64,000 nucleotides of DNA from Pseudomonadota bacterium (GCA_039028935.1 JBCCHD010000001.1:1-64000); one strand, 5' to 3'; counted from the first letter of the stretch, positions 52,053 through 61,827 are shown. A program made the numbers and translations. Notes: a model not told the origin generated them from the sequence alone.

Positions 52053-52592
52053 TCACGCGTTAGTTTCGAGCTGGCTGAGCAGTCCCGCCGGTGTCTGATC
52101 GACCAGTAGCCGATCGCGCTGCGACGTGGCCACAAAGTGCTCGGCGGTCACGTGATCGAGAAAACGAATCAGATCGTCGTAATAGCCGTTGAGGTTGAGA
52201 AGCCCCAGCGGCTTGTTATGGAACCCAAGCTGAGCCCATGTCCATACTTCAAACACTTCCTCAAGCGTGCCAATCCCGCCGGGCAATGCGATGAAGCAGT
52301 CCGCCAACTCGGCCATGCGCGCTTTGCGCGTGTGCATGGAGTCGACGATGTGCAGCTCGGTTAATCCCGGATGCGCGAGCTCGCGGTCGGCAAGCGATTG
52401 GGGCAAGACCCCAATCACCTTGCCATTTTCAGCGAGCGCCGCGTCGGCGACCGAGCCCATCAGCCCGACAGAGGCGCCGCCGTACACCAGCTGATTGTTA
52501 CGTTGGGCGAGGGCATGACCCAGTTCGGCGGCGGCGTGTTTATAGCTGGGTGCGCGACCATCACTGGAGCCGCAAAATACACACACATTCAT
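52053..52592 (-). CDS. LOG-family nucleotide-5'-monophosphate phosphoribohydrolase
   Basis: A 179-residue Rossmann-fold protein starting [13 protein letters not shown], with [12 protein letters not shown], the catalytic region [30 protein letters not shown] (PGGxGTxxE) and [13 protein letters not shown]. The family hydrolyses N6-modified AMP or ordinary AMP to base plus ribose phosphate; it is often called lysine decarboxylase-like in older annotation. The GTG at 52601 is an alternative start. It has no link to the osmolyte genes other than position. Confidence 0.9.
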   Translation of the reverse strand: MNVCVFCGSSDGRAPSYKHAAAELGHALAQRNNQLVYGGASVGLMGSVADAALAENGKVIGVLPQSLADRELAHPGLTELHIVDSMHTRKARMAELADCFIALPGGIGTLEEVFEVWTWAQLGFHNKPLGLLNLNGYYDDLIRFLDHVTAEHFVATSQRDRLLVDQTPAGLLSQLETNA

Positions 52593-52657
52593 AGTGGTCA
52601 CTGACGCTGTGTTTGGGCCGCCTAATTTACCGGTATTTTATGCGGACGAACAGCGCG

Positions 52658-55069
52658 TCAGCTCCGCATGCGCGAGCCAGTGGGGTCGTAGAGAGGGGTG
52701 TCCTGGACCTGAGTGGCATATCGCTCGCCGAGAATCTCAACTTCCAGTGCGGCGCCGGACGCTAACAGCTCACTTGGGATATACGCCATCGCCATGCTTT
52801 TCTGAACGTGGTGTGCGTAGCCGCCGGATGAAACAAAACCCACGCACTCATCGTTATGATATACCGCTTCATCTCGGTGGCAGTCAATGTCGTGACTGTC
52901 GACCGTGAGCGTTACAAGTCGACGCGCAGGCCCTGTCTCGCGTTCCTTGATTGCCGCATCTGAGCCGATGAATGACTTACCAAAGTCGATAAAGGCGTCG
53001 AGGCCCGACTCTGCCGCCGAAAAATCATGTCGAAAGTCGAGTCCCCAGGCACCCCAGTTCTTTTCCAGTCGCATCGACATGAGAGCGCGATTGCCGTACC
53101 AACCCAGACCGAGGTCTTTGCCGGCCGCCTCTATTTCTTCGTAAAGCTTAAGTTGATATTGCGGTGCGCAGTACATCTCGTAACCCAGCTCTCCGGAAAA
53201 CGAAACGCGGGCGAGAATGACCGGCACGCCGCCGACCGTTGTTGAGCGCACATCGCAAAACCGCAGGGCGTCGGCGGAGACGTCATCTCGCGAAATTTGG
53301 CTCAGTAATGTCCGGGCATGCGGTCCGGCAATGGCAATTCCGTGAAGCGCGTCAGAGGCATTTTGGTAGTGCACGCCTTCTTCGGGGAGATGCGCTTCGA
53401 ACCATCGACGATGCATTTCTTGCGCCGATCCGGAACCCAATACGTAGAAGTGATCGTCAGCAAGGCGGGCGATGGTGAGATCGCCATACAGCTTGCCCTT
53501 GGGTGTGAGCATTGGGCTCAGTGTAAGGCGGCCCACGTTAGGAAGTTTTGCCGCGAGTATATGATCGAGAAACGCTGCGGCACCTGGGCCGCTAAACGCA
53601 TGTTTGCCAAAGTTGGCAATCTCGATGGCGCCGACATTGTTGCGTACATTGTCTACCTCACGGGCGACGTGTTCGAACGCGTTTGAACGCCGGAAGGTGG
53701 GTTCTTCGAAGGCGTCTTCGGGAGAGGGGGCAAACCAGAGCGCGTGTTCGAGACCGAAACTTGCGCCCATGACTGCGCCACGTGCGATCAGACGGTCGTA
53801 CAGCGCGGTGGTTTTTTGACGCCGCATCGCGGGCAGTTCCTCGTTTGGAAAGGCGAGCAAGAAGCGACGTTCATAATTTTCAGAGGACTTGATTGTGCCG
53901 TATTCGCGCGTGGCAAATTCCCCGAATCGCGCGATATCCATCGCCCAAATATCGAGCGACGGTTCGCCGTCCATCATCCATTCTGCAAGGCTCAACCCGA
54001 CGCCGCCGGCTTGGCAAAAACCGGCCATGACCCCAACCGCGCACCAGTAGTTTTTCAGTCCAGGCACCGGCCCGATCATGGGGTTGCCGTCTGGGCCGAA
54101 TGTAAATGGCCCGTTAACCACGGTTTTGATGCCAGCGCGCCCAAGCGCTGGTATACGTTCGAAGGCAAGCTCGAGACGGTTGGCGACACGATCGAGATCG
54201 TCTTGCAGCAATTCATGACCAAAGTGTTGAGGCGTACCGTTGACCATCCAGGGTGTCGCGGGTTCTTCATAAGTACCGAGCAGCAAACCTTGATGTTCTT
54301 GCCGAAAATAGATGTTGGCCTCGTAATCGACGCCCGCGATCACCTCTTTGCCGTGTGCCACAATCTCGGGAATGTCCTCGGTAATGAGGTAATGGTGTTC
54401 CATGGGTTGCACCGGCAATTCGATACCGGCGAGGTGTCCGACTTCGCGCGCCCATAAACCGGCTGCGTTGACGATCATCTCGGCGTTGATCGTGCCATTG
54501 GGTGTCACCACATCCCAGCTTCCATCCGCACGTTGATTGGTCTCGATTACCGGCGTGTTGCGATAGTACTTTGCGCCGTAGTGACGCGCCGATTTGGCGT
54601 AAGCCCAGGTCACTCCGGATGGATCGATATGACCGTCGACCGGATCAAACAACGCGCCTATGTACTGGCTCTTGTCAATGAGTGGATTCATCTCGACGGT
54701 TTCGTCTAGCGAAATAAACTCGAGCTCCAAGCCGAGGTAGCGCGCTTTGGCCCGTTCCTGTTTGAGGTAGTCCATGCGTTCGGGTGTGGAGGCCAGATAC
54801 ACTTGACCGGGTGTGTGCAGTCCGACCGATTGGCCCGACGTTTCTTCCAGCTCGCGATAAAGTCCAATGGTATAGCCCTGCATACGCGATACATTTGGGT
54901 CGCTGCTGATCGTGTGGAATTGCCCCGCGGCGTGCCAGGAAGAACCCGAAGTGAGTTCGGACCGTTCGAGCAACACCACGTCTTTCCAGCCGTATTTGGC
55001 AAGGTGAAATAAAATTGAACAGCCGACTACGCCGCCGCCAATAACGACCACCTTTGCATGAGATTCCAT
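52658..55069 (-). CDS. Dimethylglycine/sarcosine dehydrogenase-like FAD protein with GcvT domain
   Basis: An 803-residue fused oxidoreductase. The N-terminal DAO domain has VVIGGGVVGCSILFHLAKYGWKDVVLLER and SGSSWHAAGQFH, where the His corresponds to the covalent FAD site of dimethylglycine dehydrogenase. An FAO linker domain (about residues 385-440) precedes the GcvT aminomethyltransferase-like domains (about 440-800; VGAIEIANFGKHAFSGPGAAAFLD, ARVSFSGELGYEMYC). Such enzymes oxidise N-methyl groups and pass the formaldehyde-level carbon to tetrahydrofolate. Next to an MttB homolog it would perform the later demethylations of a betaine. The exact substrate is open. Confidence 0.9.
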   Translation of the reverse strand: MESHAKVVVIGGGVVGCSILFHLAKYGWKDVVLLERSELTSGSSWHAAGQFHTISSDPNVSRMQGYTIGLYRELEETSGQSVGLHTPGQVYLASTPERMDYLKQERAKARYLGLELEFISLDETVEMNPLIDKSQYIGALFDPVDGHIDPSGVTWAYAKSARHYGAKYYRNTPVIETNQRADGSWDVVTPNGTINAEMIVNAAGLWAREVGHLAGIELPVQPMEHHYLITEDIPEIVAHGKEVIAGVDYEANIYFRQEHQGLLLGTYEEPATPWMVNGTPQHFGHELLQDDLDRVANRLELAFERIPALGRAGIKTVVNGPFTFGPDGNPMIGPVPGLKNYWCAVGVMAGFCQAGGVGLSLAEWMMDGEPSLDIWAMDIARFGEFATREYGTIKSSENYERRFLLAFPNEELPAMRRQKTTALYDRLIARGAVMGASFGLEHALWFAPSPEDAFEEPTFRRSNAFEHVAREVDNVRNNVGAIEIANFGKHAFSGPGAAAFLDHILAAKLPNVGRLTLSPMLTPKGKLYGDLTIARLADDHFYVLGSGSAQEMHRRWFEAHLPEEGVHYQNASDALHGIAIAGPHARTLLSQISRDDVSADALRFCDVRSTTVGGVPVILARVSFSGELGYEMYCAPQYQLKLYEEIEAAGKDLGLGWYGNRALMSMRLEKNWGAWGLDFRHDFSAAESGLDAFIDFGKSFIGSDAAIKERETGPARRLVTLTVDSHDIDCHRDEAVYHNDECVGFVSSGGYAHHVQKSMAMAYIPSELLASGAALEVEILGERYATQVQDTPLYDPTGSRMRS

Positions 55070-55136
55070 CGACAGAGTCCTCTTGTGTCTTGGTTAGCGA
55101 ATCCGGCGCACTGCCGGCCGGATACGCGCGGAGTTA

Positions 55137-56684
55137 CTAATACCAGGCGTCATCGCGGCTGGCTTTGGTTCGGGCGATATAGTCGCGCAGTGCGTCATCG
55201 ATCGCGTCATCAATCGGTGGCGCTTCGTATTCGTTGAGCTCACGTTTTACGCGTTCGTTGGCGCGTTGCACCGCCTCTTTGCTGCCCGTCTCTGACCATT
55301 GTTCAAAGCTCTCCGAGTCAGACAGTTCCGCGTCGTAAAAGGCGGTTTCGTAGTTGCGCATCGTGTGGCTGCAGCCGAGAAAGTGATTGCCCGGGTCCAC
55401 TTCTTCATAGGCGTCGGCCGCCAGTGCATTGTCGTCGGTGGCCAGTCCAGCAGTGAGCATGCGTTGAAGTCCACCCAGTCGGTCCACATCGAGCATGAGT
55501 TTTTCGTAGCCAACGGTGAGTCCACCTTCCAGCCATCCGGCTGAATGCAGTACGTAGTTGGCCCCGCCTAGAGCGGTCGAGTGCATACTGTCTGCGCTTT
55601 CGTAAGCCGCCTGCGCATCGCAGAGTTTCGACGCGGTGAGCGAGCCGCCGCAGCGTAACGGCACGCCGAGGCGTCGAGCGAGCTGGCCGATGGCATAGTT
55701 AGACGTGACCGGTTCAGGCATGCCAAAGGTTGGCGCGCCGGACTTTAAACTCATCGACGATAAAAAATTGCCGAGGACAAACGGTGCGCCGGGTCGAACA
55801 AGCTGGCTGTATGCGCCGGCAGCCATGCCTTCGGCCAGTGCCTGGGCAACCGCTGCAGCGGTTGTTACCGGTCCCATAGCGCCACCGAGTATGAATGGCG
55901 CGACAATGATGCCTTGATTGTTCTCGCAGTAAACCTGAATGGCCTCGGTAGCGACTTTATCGAACATAAGTGGCGAGTTGGCGTTGACGTTTCCCATGAT
56001 GCAACAGTTGTTGTCAACGACATCATCACCAAACAGGATGCGCGTCATGGCAATCGATTCTTCCGCCCGGTCTTTTTGTGTAATGGATCCGAGAAACGGT
56101 TTGGTTGAGTAGCGCATGTGCGCATACACCATATCGAGATGACGTTTGTTGACCGGCACATCGCAGGGTTCGACGACGGTGCCACCGGAGTGGTGCAACC
56201 ATTTGGCCCGATAGACCAGTTTGACCAAATTTTGAAAATCGTTGAGGGTGCCGTAGCGTCGGCCCTCATCGAGATCGCGAACGAATGGCGAGCCGTAGTT
56301 CGGCGCAAACACCGTGTGACGTTCACCAATCTTCACGTTGTGTTTGGGATCGCGCGCTATTTGCGTGAACTGCTTGGGAATCGTCTGACACAGCGTTCGC
56401 GCCATGCCGTCGGGCATTCGGACACGTACGCCATCAATCTCCGCACCGGCTTCTTTCCACAGTGCCAACGCATGGGCATCATCGCGAAACTCGACCCCAA
56501 CGTGTTCGAGTAACCAGTCCGCCTGCTGTTCGATGCGCTCGAGGGCTTCGTCGCCCAGAAAGTCGTAGTAGGGGATCTTGCGCGTAATGTATGCGGGCGC
56601 CGTGCTATTTTGCGATGCAGGACGTTCGCGTCGGGCGCGGCGTGATGATCCTCTTCTGGCCATAGTCTTGAGATCCGGTGGCAT
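55137..56684 (-). CDS. MttB-family trimethylamine/betaine methyltransferase homolog (unit B)
   Basis: A 515-residue MttB-superfamily protein, a diverged paralog of the one at 43154. Shared landmarks are LLEHVGVEFRDDAHALALWKEAGAEIDGVRVRMP, FAPNYGSPFVRDLDEGRRYGTLNDF, NANSPLMFDKVA, ANYVLHSAGWLEGGLTVGYEKLM and DPGNHFLGCSHTMRNYETAFYDAEL. It has no in-frame amber codon. A basic N-terminal segment (ARRGSSRRARRERP) again precedes the core, as in the unit A copy. The start could be 56684 or the ATG at 56663; neither has a strong ribosome-binding site. It lies 67 bases upstream of the DMGDH-like gene and diverges from the PhyH gene. Confidence 0.88.
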   Translation of the reverse strand: MPPDLKTMARRGSSRRARRERPASQNSTAPAYITRKIPYYDFLGDEALERIEQQADWLLEHVGVEFRDDAHALALWKEAGAEIDGVRVRMPDGMARTLCQTIPKQFTQIARDPKHNVKIGERHTVFAPNYGSPFVRDLDEGRRYGTLNDFQNLVKLVYRAKWLHHSGGTVVEPCDVPVNKRHLDMVYAHMRYSTKPFLGSITQKDRAEESIAMTRILFGDDVVDNNCCIMGNVNANSPLMFDKVATEAIQVYCENNQGIIVAPFILGGAMGPVTTAAAVAQALAEGMAAGAYSQLVRPGAPFVLGNFLSSMSLKSGAPTFGMPEPVTSNYAIGQLARRLGVPLRCGGSLTASKLCDAQAAYESADSMHSTALGGANYVLHSAGWLEGGLTVGYEKLMLDVDRLGGLQRMLTAGLATDDNALAADAYEEVDPGNHFLGCSHTMRNYETAFYDAELSDSESFEQWSETGSKEAVQRANERVKRELNEYEAPPIDDAIDDALRDYIARTKASRDDAWY

Positions 56685-56869
56685 CGCGTTTGGAGCTCTT
56701 GAGATAGCATGGAAAATCGTTCTTACTCAATCATTTCAGTACCGGAAGATGGCGCTGGCCCGACATCGGTCGCTGTGATGCAACTTGATGGCGTGAAAAT
56801 CCAACCCTCGACTAGGTGAGAAGATTAAAAAGAAGGGTAGATACCTTGCAATAGGAGAGGGAGATCGCG

Positions 56870-57679
56870 ATGAACGCATCCGACCCCGAGCTTGCACGCC
56901 GCTATTTCGATCAGGGTTTTGTCCATCCCATCGACTTGATGACGGATATCGAAGTGGAGGGGCACTATGCCAGGCTGCTGGGATACGAGCGCCACAATGG
57001 CCCCTTGCACTATCGAGTCAAGCCCTATCTTGTGTTTTCATCTGCCTATGAGATTGCGACGCACCCGAATTTGCTTGATGCGGTCGAGCAGGTTCTGGGT
57101 CCTGATATTCTTCTTTGGGATGCATCGTTCATTGTGAAAGAGCCGGATAGCAAGGGATTTATTAGCTGGCATCAAGACATGACCTATTGGGGACTCGAAG
57201 CGGACAGCGACGATGATCTGGTCAGTGCATGGGTGGCGTTAACACCGGCCATGCAAATGAACGGTTGCATGCAGTTTGTGCGCGGGTCTCATCGGGGTCC
57301 GCGACTCGAGCATAAAGATACCTACGACGAAAATAACTTGTTGCATCGAGGTCAAGAAATTGAGAACCAGTTCGATGAGTCGCTGGTCACTCATCTTGAG
57401 ATGCAGCCTGGACAAGCGTCGTTACACCACGGTTGGGCCGTGCACTCGTCGAATCCCAACGCATCGCACACTCGGCGTGTGGCTTTGGCGATCAACTATG
57501 TACGACCGAACGTACGGCAAACGGTGACAGACGGGGAGTCTGCGACGCTCGTGCGAGGCGAGGACCGGTATGGGCACTTTCGCCATGAGCCGACGTGCGG
57601 GGAAGACAACCTGCCGGAGAACGTGGCGTTTCAATTGGAAGTCGAGCGATTAAAACGCGAGGTTTACAGCAACGCGTAA
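56870..57679 (+). CDS. Phytanoyl-CoA dioxygenase (PhyH)-family 2-oxoglutarate oxygenase
   Basis: A 269-residue Fe(II)/2-oxoglutarate oxygenase. The facial triad is visible as SWHQDMTYWG (His101, Asp103) and AVHSSNPNASHTRR (His192), with a nearby Arg for 2-oxoglutarate. GDIL-like LLWDASFIVKEP precedes the first motif. Members hydroxylate or demethylate many small molecules, including quaternary amines and ectoine. A ribosome-binding site AGGAGAGGGAG is strong. It heads the plus-strand branch of unit B ahead of BCCT and dddP. Confidence 0.88.
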   Translation: MNASDPELARRYFDQGFVHPIDLMTDIEVEGHYARLLGYERHNGPLHYRVKPYLVFSSAYEIATHPNLLDAVEQVLGPDILLWDASFIVKEPDSKGFISWHQDMTYWGLEADSDDDLVSAWVALTPAMQMNGCMQFVRGSHRGPRLEHKDTYDENNLLHRGQEIENQFDESLVTHLEMQPGQASLHHGWAVHSSNPNASHTRRVALAINYVRPNVRQTVTDGESATLVRGEDRYGHFRHEPTCGEDNLPENVAFQLEVERLKREVYSNA

Positions 57680-57843
57680 ATGGGCCACTGCCTTTGCTCG
57701 CAGAGAAAGTGATCGCGCTTCAGCGTCGCATGGCGAGATCAAAATAGGGTTGGAGGATGCCCTGGTTACGCGTCGAGTCAGGCCCCTCATTTTGTGTTGG
57801 GTCATCGGCGTGGTAAGTTTTCACGCTGAATAAAAACGAGTAG

Positions 57844-59388
57844 GTGAGCGGTATCTCTCAATCCAAGACGTCGGCGTCGCACGCCGAACCCACGATCGAT
57901 TGGAGCGTTTTCGTTCCAACGTTCATCATGGTCGCCCTGCTGGGTGGCGCGTTGATCGGTTTTCAGGACGCCTCGAATCAGTGGGTGGCCGATGCCGTGA
58001 GCTTCATTAAAACCAATCTGAGTTGGCTCTACTTGCTCATCGGATTGGGCGCGCTGTTTTTTTGCGGTTGGCTGGCGTTTGGCCCCTATGGCGGTATGAA
58101 GTTGGGGGCGGATGACGAGCAGCCCGAATTTACCACACCGCACTGGGTAGCCATGATGTTTACGGCGGGTATTGGTGCTGGGTTAATTGTCTGGGGATTT
58201 GCTGAGCCCATCTACTATATCCAAACGCCACCGTTTGGCATTACACCCCACTCGGATTTGGCGTTCGAATGGGCGCACGTTTACCCGCTTTTTCATTGGG
58301 GCGTGATTCCATGGGCCGTTTATGCCGTGCCGGCTATCCCGATCGCGTATCTGCTCTACCGTCGGCGCGAATCGCATCTTCGCATTAGCCATACGTTGAG
58401 CGATTCGTTCCCCGGTGCGAAGCATCCGGCCATCGCGTCCTTTATCGATATTCTGATCATGCTGGGCATATTGGGCGGCACCGCCACGTCGCTTGGGCTG
58501 GGCGTGCCGCTCGTTTCATCATTCCTTTCGGCGCTAACGGGTATGGAAGATTCCGTGACGCTCAAATTCATCGTGCTGTTCGGCTATACGCTAATCTTCG
58601 GTGCCAGCGCTTATCGCGGATTGAAAAAAGGCATCAAGGTGCTTGCCGATATCAATATGGTGTTAGCGATCATCATGATGCTGTTCATTTTGTTGATCGG
58701 CCCCACCGTGTTCATCCTATCGTTAAGTGTCAATAGCCTCGGCATGTTTTTCGACAACTTCTGGCGCATGAGTTTGTGGACTGATCCAATTACACAGAGC
58801 GGTTTTCCGGAAGATTGGACCGTGTTCTATTGGGCCTGGTGGATTGCTTTCGCGGCCTTTATCGGTTTGTTCTTTGGCCGGATCTCGCGCGGGCGCACCA
58901 TTCGGCAGGTGGTTTTGGGAATTATTGGATTGGGTAGCCTCGGTACCACGTTCTTTTTGCTCATCGCCGGCGGCTATTCCCTGCATCTTGAGCAATCGGG
59001 TGCACTGGCGGTCAGTGAGGTGCTATCCGAGCATGGCTTGTCGTATACGGTAACCGCTGTGTTGTCACAGTTGCCCTTTGGCAAACTCACATTACTGGCG
59101 TTTTTTATTTTGGCGCTCATTTTTTACGCGACCACGCTGGATTCAGCGGCGTATGTGTTGGCCAGTGTGTCGTCAAAAGATTTGCGTAACGATCAGGAGC
59201 CGCCGCGCGCGAACCGCTTGATTTGGGCTTTCGCGCTGGCCTTCTTTACGGCCGGACTCATCAAGGCGGGCAGCCTCAGTATTGTGCAGTCCATGACGAT
59301 CGTCTTCTCGCTGCCGATTATTCCGATTTTGGTGCTGATGAGTCTGTCGCTTGTCAAATGGTTGCGCGCTGATCCGTATCGTCAATAG
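57844..59388 (+). CDS. BCCT-family betaine/sulfonium transporter (unit B)
   Basis: A 514-residue twelve-helix carrier. The glycine stretch is FTAGIGAGLIVWGFAEPIYYI (near residues 102-122), with Ala and Leu where the unit A carrier has Ile and Met. The downstream box is DWTVFYWAWWIAFAAFIGLFFGRISRGRTIRQV. It ends soon after the last helix (KWLRADPYRQ), so no regulatory tail is present. Position before dddP suggests DMSP or a related zwitterion as substrate. It begins with GTG and lacks a clear ribosome-binding site. Confidence 0.9.
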   Translation: MSGISQSKTSASHAEPTIDWSVFVPTFIMVALLGGALIGFQDASNQWVADAVSFIKTNLSWLYLLIGLGALFFCGWLAFGPYGGMKLGADDEQPEFTTPHWVAMMFTAGIGAGLIVWGFAEPIYYIQTPPFGITPHSDLAFEWAHVYPLFHWGVIPWAVYAVPAIPIAYLLYRRRESHLRISHTLSDSFPGAKHPAIASFIDILIMLGILGGTATSLGLGVPLVSSFLSALTGMEDSVTLKFIVLFGYTLIFGASAYRGLKKGIKVLADINMVLAIIMMLFILLIGPTVFILSLSVNSLGMFFDNFWRMSLWTDPITQSGFPEDWTVFYWAWWIAFAAFIGLFFGRISRGRTIRQVVLGIIGLGSLGTTFFLLIAGGYSLHLEQSGALAVSEVLSEHGLSYTVTAVLSQLPFGKLTLLAFFILALIFYATTLDSAAYVLASVSSKDLRNDQEPPRANRLIWAFALAFFTAGLIKAGSLSIVQSMTIVFSLPIIPILVLMSLSLVKWLRADPYRQ

Positions 59389-59710
59389 CCGGTCAATTCA
59401 GCCGCCCCACGCGAACTGTGGTGACTCAGCACGTTGCTTGTTAGATCGGTTGCTCTTTCTTTTTACTTTTCACTCGCAGCGGCTTTCTGACCCGCAGTAA
59501 TAATCCACCGAATTGCCTCGAGGTCTCGCGCGAGGCGAGGCTAAACGAGGGATCGCGTCACCCGCGCGCATGTTCAAAAAACGACATTTGCCTTTCGGAT
59601 TTTCCCGACTCTGGCGGTTTGCGATTTCGGGACGCATTTTCTCCGTGACCATCGCTTCCCCTGTCACCGAAAAGGTGGTTTATTGAGATCGGGAAGTGCG
59701 AGGTGATGAC
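59389..59710. other. Intergenic stretch with GCCTCG/CGAGGC hairpin
   Basis: These 322 bases hold no gene. A dyad GCCTCG (59515-59520) to CGAGGC (59531-59536, repeated at 59536-59541) can form a GC-rich hairpin, without a T-run. A T-rich stretch (59449-59470) just after the BCCT gene has no clear stem before it. The dddP ribosome-binding site is GAGGTG. Confidence 0.4.
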
Positions 59711-61039
59711 ATGAGCTATTCAGTTTCAAAACCAAAAATCAATCCGTTTACGTCAGGCGCTGGCGGACTTAAAGCCGATGGTTCGCCGGACGATAACGAT
59801 CGCGTTGAAATTGGCCCGACGCACATCGCATTCGAAGAGTGGCAACGCGCTGGCTTACAACCCCCCAATCTTGAGCGCATGCGCGAGCATCGTTTGGCGC
59901 GTGTTGTTGCACAACTTCAGCAGCGCGATTACGCCGGCGTATTGTTGTTTGATCCGCTCAATATCCGCTATGCCTGCGACAGTACCAACATGCAGGTGTG
60001 GACGCTGCACAATTATTCTCGAGCCGTGTTTGTATCGGCCAGCGGCAAGGTGATTCTGTGGGACTATCATCGTTGCGAGCATGTTTCGGCGCACTTGCAT
60101 CGCATCGATGAAATTCGTCACGGGGCCGGTTTCTTTTACTTTGAAACCGGTGATCAAACCGACCAATACGCCCAAGATTTCGCCAAGCAGATAGACGGCG
60201 TCTTGCGGGAGCACGGTGGCGATAATCGGCGTTTGGCCATCGACAAGATGGAAGTGGCCGGCATCCAGTCGCTGCAGAAACTCGGAGTTGACATAAAAAG
60301 CGGGCAGCAGGTTATGGAGCATGCACGCGTCGTAAAAGGGCCCGAGGACATAAAAGCCATGCGTTGTGCCATCTACAGTTGTGAACAAGCCATGGCCGAA
60401 ATGCATAGCGCCATGACACCGGGTATGACGGAGGTCGAACTGTGGTCGCATCTTCACGCTGGCAACATACGGCGCGGTGGAGAATGGATTGAAACGCGTA
60501 TTTTCAGTTCTGGCCCGCGCACGAACCCCTGGATGCAGGAATGTGGGCCGCGCATAATTCAAAACGGCGATATCGTCTCGTTCGATACCGACATGGTAGG
60601 GCCGTATGGCATGTGTGCTGACATTTCGCGCTCATGGATCTGTGGCGATAAAAAGCCCACCGACGAAATGCGGCGTGTTTATCAAATGTCCCGCGAACAT
60701 GTCGAAACCAATATGCGCTTGCTGGCACCCGGTGTGCCATTCAAAGAGCTCACATTCGGCGGCCATATGTTACCGGATGAATTTGTTGCTCAACGTTATG
60801 GAGTGAAAATGCACGGCATCGGACTGTGCGATGAGTTTCCGGCGATCTACTATCCCGAGGACTACATCGACAATGCGTTCGACTACGAGCTGGAAGCCGG
60901 CATGACCCTGTGCGTTGAAGTGTACGCGGGCGAAGTAGGTTCCAGTGTTGGAATAAAAATAGAGCAGCAGGTGCTCGTCACCGAAACCGGCTATGAGTGT
61001 CTCAGTCAGTTTCCTTATGATGAGCGCTTAATGGCGTAA
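59711..61039 (+). CDS. dddP: DMSP lyase, DddP (M24 peptidase family)
   Basis: A 442-residue M24/creatinase-fold protein. DddP cleaves dimethylsulfoniopropionate to dimethyl sulfide and acrylate. The N-terminus DDNDRVEIGPTHIAFEEW and PLNIRYACDSTNMQVW are nearly the same as I recall for roseobacter DddP. The metal ligands fall at Asp292, Asp304, His368, Glu403 and Glu418. Each is exactly three less than the ligands I recall for the Ruegeria lacuscaerulensis enzyme (Asp295, Asp307, His371, Glu406, Glu421). Ordinary prolidases and creatinases lack this set of flanking sequences. The start at 59711 follows GAGGTG; the frame opens at 59696. It follows a BCCT carrier and precedes a ProC-like reductase by 8 bases. 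Confidence 0.88.
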   Translation: MSYSVSKPKINPFTSGAGGLKADGSPDDNDRVEIGPTHIAFEEWQRAGLQPPNLERMREHRLARVVAQLQQRDYAGVLLFDPLNIRYACDSTNMQVWTLHNYSRAVFVSASGKVILWDYHRCEHVSAHLHRIDEIRHGAGFFYFETGDQTDQYAQDFAKQIDGVLREHGGDNRRLAIDKMEVAGIQSLQKLGVDIKSGQQVMEHARVVKGPEDIKAMRCAIYSCEQAMAEMHSAMTPGMTEVELWSHLHAGNIRRGGEWIETRIFSSGPRTNPWMQECGPRIIQNGDIVSFDTDMVGPYGMCADISRSWICGDKKPTDEMRRVYQMSREHVETNMRLLAPGVPFKELTFGGHMLPDEFVAQRYGVKMHGIGLCDEFPAIYYPEDYIDNAFDYELEAGMTLCVEVYAGEVGSSVGIKIEQQVLVTETGYECLSQFPYDERLMA

Positions 61040-61047
61040 ACAACACT

Positions 61048-61827
61048 ATGAACACAACTATCGGTGTAGTGGGCGCGGGCACCATCGCCACGCCCATGGT
61101 GCGGTCACTGCTGCGCCGTTTCCCGGACATTTCCATTGTTCTTTCTCCTCGTTCCGTCCATGTTGGCGAACGGTTAAGCGCTGAGGATGCGCGCGTGCAG
61201 GTGGCGCCGGATAACCAAGGCGTACTGGATGCGAGCAAAATTGTCTTGCTGTGCATGATGCAAGACGTGGCGCGCGAAGTATTGCCTGCGCTGAGTTTTC
61301 ATTCCGATCACCGATTGGTGACTGTGATGGTCGACTACTCGGTTGAGGATTTATTGGTCGACTGCTATCCCGCCACGGACATTGAACTTACGATGCCGCT
61401 GCCGTTTATCGAGACGGGTGGCTGCCCGCTGCCTTGCTATCCCACCGCCCACATCGTCCGCGAGCTTTATGGTGACGACAATGACATTGTTGAATTGGAT
61501 CGCATCGAGGCCATGGCGCCGCACGTCGCCGTATCGGGCGTTGTGTCGGCATTTATGCAGAGCGTTGATGAGGTGGGTCAATGGTTGGGCCAACAAACGG
61601 GCGATGCGGTTGCCGCGGAGTCGCACGTCGTGAAAATGCTGGTAGGCTATCTTAAATCGGTAAAAGCGGATGGTGCGGACAGACTCAAGGACGAAATGAA
61701 AAACCTATCCACGCGCGGTGGCCTCAATGCCCAGTTTCGACAGAATCTTAACGATGCGCAGGTCTATTTGCGCATGCACGCTGAACTCGATGCGTTGCTC
61801 AAGCGTTTAACCCAACCCTCGTCGTGA
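61048..61827 (+). CDS. ProC/F420-dependent-reductase-like NAD(P)-binding protein
   Basis: A 259-residue protein with an N-terminal dinucleotide fold (IGVVGAGTIATPMVRSLL, residues 5-22) and a C-terminal helical domain like that of pyrroline-5-carboxylate reductase (AFMQSVDEVGQWLGQQTGDAVAAESHVVKMLVGYLKSV ... LNAQFRQNL). It should reduce or oxidise an imine or a carbonyl. A true ProC role is doubtful because the dimerisation helix is diverged. It lies between dddP and a permease; the stop overlaps the next start (GTGA). Confidence 0.78.
   Translation: MNTTIGVVGAGTIATPMVRSLLRRFPDISIVLSPRSVHVGERLSAEDARVQVAPDNQGVLDASKIVLLCMMQDVAREVLPALSFHSDHRLVTVMVDYSVEDLLVDCYPATDIELTMPLPFIETGGCPLPCYPTAHIVRELYGDDNDIVELDRIEAMAPHVAVSGVVSAFMQSVDEVGQWLGQQTGDAVAAESHVVKMLVGYLKSVKADGADRLKDEMKNLSTRGGLNAQFRQNLNDAQVYLRMHAELDALLKRLTQPSS

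Noticed and set aside
53744-54457. 237-residue open frame antisense to the DMGDH-like gene
   Set aside because: The opposite strand encodes an intact FAD/GcvT protein through the whole stretch; the open frame reflects its codon bias.
43154-56684. Pyrrolysine-containing MttB
   Set aside because: Both MttB homolog frames run without an in-frame amber codon at any internal position, and no pyl genes are visible.
57119-57126. GATGCATC as a specific operator of the sulfotransferase cluster
   Set aside because: The same 8-mer occurs inside the PhyH coding sequence here, so the word alone is not specific; only the longer 31-base element at 20081 is kept as a finding.
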